From Leisingera aquimarina DSM 24565 (GTDB lineage Bacteria; Pseudomonadota; Alphaproteobacteria; Rhodobacterales; Rhodobacteraceae): a DNA stretch of 64,000 nucleotides. The first letter of the stretch is position 1; every line of letters starts with the position of its first letter. The position numbers and the translations under genes were made by a program. Positions 60,759 through 64,000 of this stretch are shown here, piece by piece. The notes under the pieces were generated by a model. That model had not been told where the DNA came from. It did not search any database and was given only the letters and a program-made list of their open reading frames with translations. The DNA is taken from NCBI RefSeq assembly GCF_000473165.1, contig NZ_AXBE01000013.1:1-64000 (forward strand), given 5' to 3'.

Positions 60759-62342
60759 TTAAGGTGAATAATAATTCCAATTCTGGCGGGTCCGGCGGTA
60801 TGACTGGCTGTCCCACAGCCGTGCTTGCGGCGCTCCGGCTGCGCTCTCTTCGTTCCAGAAGATCTTAAGGACCGCCCCATCAGCCCCGGTTTCAAGAATG
60901 ATGAGTTCCTCCCGGCTGTCCCCCAGCACATCCGCAGCGTAGGTGCGGGTTGCCTTTGCCGGCCAGACATGCAGAAACTCCCCGGTCAGCGCGTCCACCA
61001 GGGCGATCTGGCCGTTTATGTGGCGTTCGGTCACAAACAAGAGCTGCCTGCCTGTGCCCTCCCAGTGAACCGGCCTGGCCAAGTCAATCCCATATTCGCC
61101 CCGCCGGGCGCTGCGGCCGCCGCGGAAATCCACCCGGATCAGGTCGATGAGCCATTCGGAAAGGCTGACGCTCGGATCCGCCCGGCAATCGCCGACGTGG
61201 CACCACCCCGGCGGGGCAGTGCGGCGGACCGGCCAGGATGCGATGACGTCCCCGTTCCCACTCATCACCCAGGGGTGGTTGCCGCAAGAAGACCGCGCAA
61301 ATACTTCCATGCCAGGCCGGGCTGGATCAAAGTCGCCGACGGCGAGCTTGTCGGGATCTTCGTTGTGGCGGCACTCCCCGATGGCCCAGATGCCGCCTGG
61401 CTCATGGTGGCGCGACCAGCCCGCGCCAGTCCGGCCCAGCACAATCGTTTCCTCGTTGCCATGCTGCTCGGCAAGGGCGATTTCAAGCCCGGGCTCAGCG
61501 AGCAAATCGCCAACAGCCAGGCTGTCAAAGGCATCCATCCGTGTCCCGTCCCGCGCCGCGGATTGTAATGTCCGGCCTTCATGATCGAGCAGAACCGGTC
61601 CCAGAACCTCGTCCCGGCCGTCACCGTTGAGATCCAATGTGCGGGCGATACTATGCTCCACCCCCCACCAATCATCGGCATGCCAAAGGGTGGCGCCGTC
61701 TTCGAGGCTGACAGCGCGTATCTCCCGCTGGCTGTATTGCAGCAGGGCATCCCGCTCGCCTGTCCCGCGGAAATTCGCGATTGAGAGTGCCCGTGCGCCG
61801 GGAAATGAAAAGTTGCGCTCGATCTCTCCGCTCTGTCCGTCTCTGATCGTCAGCGTTCCATCTGAAAGCAGATAGGCGACCTCCTCCCGGCCGTCGCCGT
61901 CCATGTCGCCGGCAATGGCAGCAGGCGCGTGACGCCCCGGCGGATAGAACCCATGCTCCGCGAGGCCGAGGAAGATAGGATCCTGCACATGCCAAAGCAT
62001 CTCTCCTGACCCGGTATAGGCAGCGACGTGCCCCGGAGATGTGATGACGAAGTCCATATTTCCCTCCCCCGTAAGGTCATGGGCAAAGAGCGCGCCTTGC
62101 CACGGCGAAGCGACTGGAATGCCGAGGTTGTAGACAATGGGGTTCTCAAGGCCGGGGGAGGGAAACGGGGCGGGGGTGCGGGTTGCTTCGTCTGCCGCGA
62201 TATCCTTTGCATGCAGTGCCCAAGCCCCTGCACAGGCAGCGGTCACCGCGGCAATCATCCGGGCAGCAGCCTTCAGCAGGGAGCGGCGGCTGGATGTTGC
62301 AGCGCAGCCGGCCTGGGTGCCAAAGTGTTGTACTGCTTCCAT
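60759..62342 (-). CDS. Secreted FG-GAP/VCBS beta-propeller protein
   Basis: This 527-residue protein has a twin-Arg-like leader (SSRRSLLKAAARMIAAVTAA) that suggests export. The body has repeated FG-GAP/VCBS blades: ALFAHDLTGEGNMDFVITSP, AIAGDMDGDGREEVAYLLSD, RTLDLNGDGRDEVLGPVLLD and KLAVGDFDPARPGMEVFARS. The C-terminus ends RLWDSQSYRRTRQNWNYYSP, resembling the tail of rhamnogalacturonan-lyase-like (PL11) propellers. Catalytic residues cannot be assigned. A role in binding or cleaving uronic-acid-rich glycan is plausible given ugd and the epimerase in the window, but it is inference. Confidence 0.7.
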   Translation of the reverse strand: MEAVQHFGTQAGCAATSSRRSLLKAAARMIAAVTAACAGAWALHAKDIAADEATRTPAPFPSPGLENPIVYNLGIPVASPWQGALFAHDLTGEGNMDFVITSPGHVAAYTGSGEMLWHVQDPIFLGLAEHGFYPPGRHAPAAIAGDMDGDGREEVAYLLSDGTLTIRDGQSGEIERNFSFPGARALSIANFRGTGERDALLQYSQREIRAVSLEDGATLWHADDWWGVEHSIARTLDLNGDGRDEVLGPVLLDHEGRTLQSAARDGTRMDAFDSLAVGDLLAEPGLEIALAEQHGNEETIVLGRTGAGWSRHHEPGGIWAIGECRHNEDPDKLAVGDFDPARPGMEVFARSSCGNHPWVMSGNGDVIASWPVRRTAPPGWCHVGDCRADPSVSLSEWLIDLIRVDFRGGRSARRGEYGIDLARPVHWEGTGRQLLFVTERHINGQIALVDALTGEFLHVWPAKATRTYAADVLGDSREELIILETGADGAVLKIFWNEESAAGAPQARLWDSQSYRRTRQNWNYYSP

Positions 62343-62576
62343 GCGGGGCTCACTGGAATCCGGCAGATAGCGCGATCAAAACTGGTTTCATACCGTACCG
62401 CACGGATAAGCTTTTGGACACATTCAAGGACCCGGTTTTAAAGCGGTTCCAGTTCACGTTGAATCTTTAGGGGGTCCCAAGGGGGCTTGATTTCTGTTTC
62501 CTCAGTTGGCGCTCCCCGCTCTGTCTAGGCACGCCCCAGAAGCCGTTTCGCTGGTTGTTGCCCGCATCCGGATCTT
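62343..62576. other. Intergenic region with no recognised feature
   Basis: About 230 bp of lower-GC sequence between two minus-strand genes. I saw no coding frame or strong hairpin. The promoter of the propeller gene should be here. Confidence 0.35.
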
Positions 62577-63737
62577 TCAAAGAGCTGTCATTGGCTCTAC
62601 CGCCGCAGGTGCGGTGGCCGGGAAGTACTCGACTCCGAATATCTCCGGGTGTTGAATGGCCAGTGAAACTTCAGTGATGTGCAAAGAGAATTCACCGGCC
62701 AGCCGTGGCGTAGACCCGTTTCGTACCGCTACCGCCATTTCGGCAATCCCCAGAGTGAAATCCATGGGGTAGCCCCGCTTGGCCGTGGAGATGCCCCGAG
62801 GTCTTTCAGGATTGATCCGCCTGCTGAAATCAAGCCCCAGAAGCTTTTTGGCGCCGCGGCGCAATCTGGTTGTCGGGATCGGGAAAGAGCGCACGGAAGA
62901 GGAAAAATTCCAAGTCTCGTCAAGACTGAGCACACCATCCTCGCAAATGATCCGGAACTGGTGATCATGCGGTGCCAGAATACTGTTGGTCAGCCGGGCA
63001 ACCAGGCCATGGTCGAACTCCAGGCACGCAACAGTGAAATCCGGTGTCGAATAATCCGGCGGCGTGTGGGTCCCTTTATCCGGGATAAGACAGCTGGCAA
63101 AAGAGACCAGCCGGCGCACCGGGCCGAACATTCCAACCATCCAAGTCAAGGCATAGCCGGCGTGTTCCAAGGTGCATCCGGTCTTGAATTCATTCTCAGC
63201 CGGCCAATAGGCACCTGACGATGTTCTCCAGTTTTCATAGCCGATCCGATGCACCATGCCATCGTCCATCTCGGCATAGATCAACCTTGGCTTTCCGCGT
63301 TCGCCGCTGCGCACCGCCTGATACAATGTCTGCGCGGCAGTCCCCAGAAAACTGGAAGGAGCCGACACCACATGCCGCTTCTGTTTCCCGGCCAGTTCAA
63401 CCAGATGCCGTGCTTCACCGAAGTCAAGCGCTAAGGGTTTTTCGGAGTACACATGCCGCCCCGCTTCCAAGCACTGTTTCGTGACCGCATAATGCTGATC
63501 AGGCGGAGTCAAATTGACCACGATCTCAACACCCGGGTCTGCGAGAACCGCTTCAATACTGTCAAATTCCTTTAGAGCATAGTGTTTTGCGAATTGCTGC
63601 TGCCGGGCGGAATCGAGATCATAGACACCTCGCAGGGAAAGCAGTTGAGGCCAATTGGCGAGTGTCGCCTGGTACAGGTCTGCGACATATCCACAACCAA
63701 CAAATGCAATTCCGACATTTCCTGAAACGCTGGTCAT
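62577..63737 (-). CDS. Gfo/Idh/MocA family oxidoreductase
   Basis: This 386-residue NAD(P)-dependent oxidoreductase starts MTSVSGNVGIAFVGCGYVAD with the Rossmann GxGxxA-like motif. The family's EKP signature is in GRHVYSEKPLALDFGEARHL near residue 98. The C-terminal beta-sheet domain has CTLEHAGYALTWMVGMFGPV, with the His often involved in catalysis, and DFTVACLEFDHGLVARLTNS. Members act on sugars or sugar nucleotides, so a role in nucleotide-sugar modification is likely, but the substrate is unknown. GC content is lower than in the left part of the window. Confidence 0.88.
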   Translation of the reverse strand: MTSVSGNVGIAFVGCGYVADLYQATLANWPQLLSLRGVYDLDSARQQQFAKHYALKEFDSIEAVLADPGVEIVVNLTPPDQHYAVTKQCLEAGRHVYSEKPLALDFGEARHLVELAGKQKRHVVSAPSSFLGTAAQTLYQAVRSGERGKPRLIYAEMDDGMVHRIGYENWRTSSGAYWPAENEFKTGCTLEHAGYALTWMVGMFGPVRRLVSFASCLIPDKGTHTPPDYSTPDFTVACLEFDHGLVARLTNSILAPHDHQFRIICEDGVLSLDETWNFSSSVRSFPIPTTRLRRGAKKLLGLDFSRRINPERPRGISTAKRGYPMDFTLGIAEMAVAVRNGSTPRLAGEFSLHITEVSLAIQHPEIFGVEYFPATAPAAVEPMTAL

Positions 63738-63828
63738 CGCAGTGAGAATCTCACGCTTCTCCGCGGAGAAGAAAGTGGTTTGAATTCATGATTATACAGA
63801 ACATGTGCCGCCACCCTCATAGCCCCTT

Positions 63829-64000
63829 ATGAGAAACATAATGGCCTATTTACCAGACGGGGCCTTTTTTCACAAATCTGCAGAGGGCAAGACAGCCCTT
63901 TTTCCCGGGCGTGCTCATCCTGCAGCTTCTGTGCCAGGCTTGCCAAAACCTGTGCAGCAATTCAGAACGGCGAGGCGGGTCTGGATTGCCGCGGCCTGGC
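63829..64000 (+). CDS. Possible partial ORF at the right edge
   Basis: The plus strand is open from the ATG at 63829 to the window end (57 codons, beginning MRNIMAYLPDGAFFHKSAEG). There is no ribosome-binding site, and I recognise no family. A minus-strand frame over the same stretch (ending near 63827, containing LAQKLQDEHAREKGL) also looks protein-like but has an in-frame stop upstream. One of the two may be a gene fragment. Confidence 0.25.
   Translation, partial: MRNIMAYLPDGAFFHKSAEGKTALFPGRAHPAASVPGLPKPVQQFRTARRVWIAAAW

Overview
This window looks like a plasmid of a marine Roseobacter-group alphaproteobacterium (Leisingera/Phaeobacter/Ruegeria type). The sequence is GC-rich, and the genes are small operons devoted to surface polysaccharide and secreted RTX proteins. 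A complete replication and partition module sits at 20.4-25.0 kb: parB and parA on the minus strand, a divergent RPA-family repA, iterons, a DnaA box and three palindromic elements that resemble centromeres. RepA-type 'biofilm plasmids' of roseobacters are known to carry this kind of cargo. The rhamnose (rml) genes typical of those plasmids are not in the window, so the replicon assignment is inference. I saw no rRNA, tRNA, transposase, conjugation or CRISPR genes.

Layout. (1) 0-18.8 kb is a capsule-type polysaccharide region. It holds multi-domain glycosyltransferases, a TupA-like ATP-grasp protein, three sulfotransferase-type genes, UDP-galactopyranose mutase with GlfT2-like and GlfT1-like galactofuranosyltransferases, a KpsT/KpsE/KpsM ABC-2 exporter and a UDP-glucuronate epimerase. 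(2) 18.8-25.0 kb holds UDP-glucose dehydrogenase and the par/rep module, bracketed by a repeat of about 115 bp. (3) 25.1-34.9 kb holds a type I secretion operon (RTX substrate, ABC exporter, HlyD adaptor), a LuxR-type regulator overlapping a membrane protein gene, and an atypical response regulator. (4) 35.0-44.9 kb holds a GT4, a second ABC/HlyD pair, a GT2-GT31 fusion, a sulfotransferase and a free-standing RTX protein with its own terminator. (5) 45.0-55.4 kb holds further polysaccharide genes: an exostosin-like protein, a sulfotransferase, a Wza-type exporter, a 4-reductase/phosphoglycosyl transferase/4,6-dehydratase set, and a yjbH-yjbF-yjbE group. (6) 55.4-64.0 kb, with lower GC, holds a 1590-residue GH16/Ig-like/RTX/SGNH protein, an FG-GAP propeller protein and a Gfo/Idh/MocA oxidoreductase.

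Taken together, the genes can make nucleotide sugars (UDP-GlcA, UDP-GalA, UDP-Galf, probably UDP-QuiNAc), assemble and sulfate a polymer, and export it by an ABC-2/PCP/OPX route and a Yjb/Gfc-like route. They can also secrete Ca2+-binding RTX proteins, one carrying predicted polysaccharide hydrolase and esterase domains that could remodel the polymer. The overall picture is a plasmid-borne biofilm or capsule system with self-replication functions in the middle.
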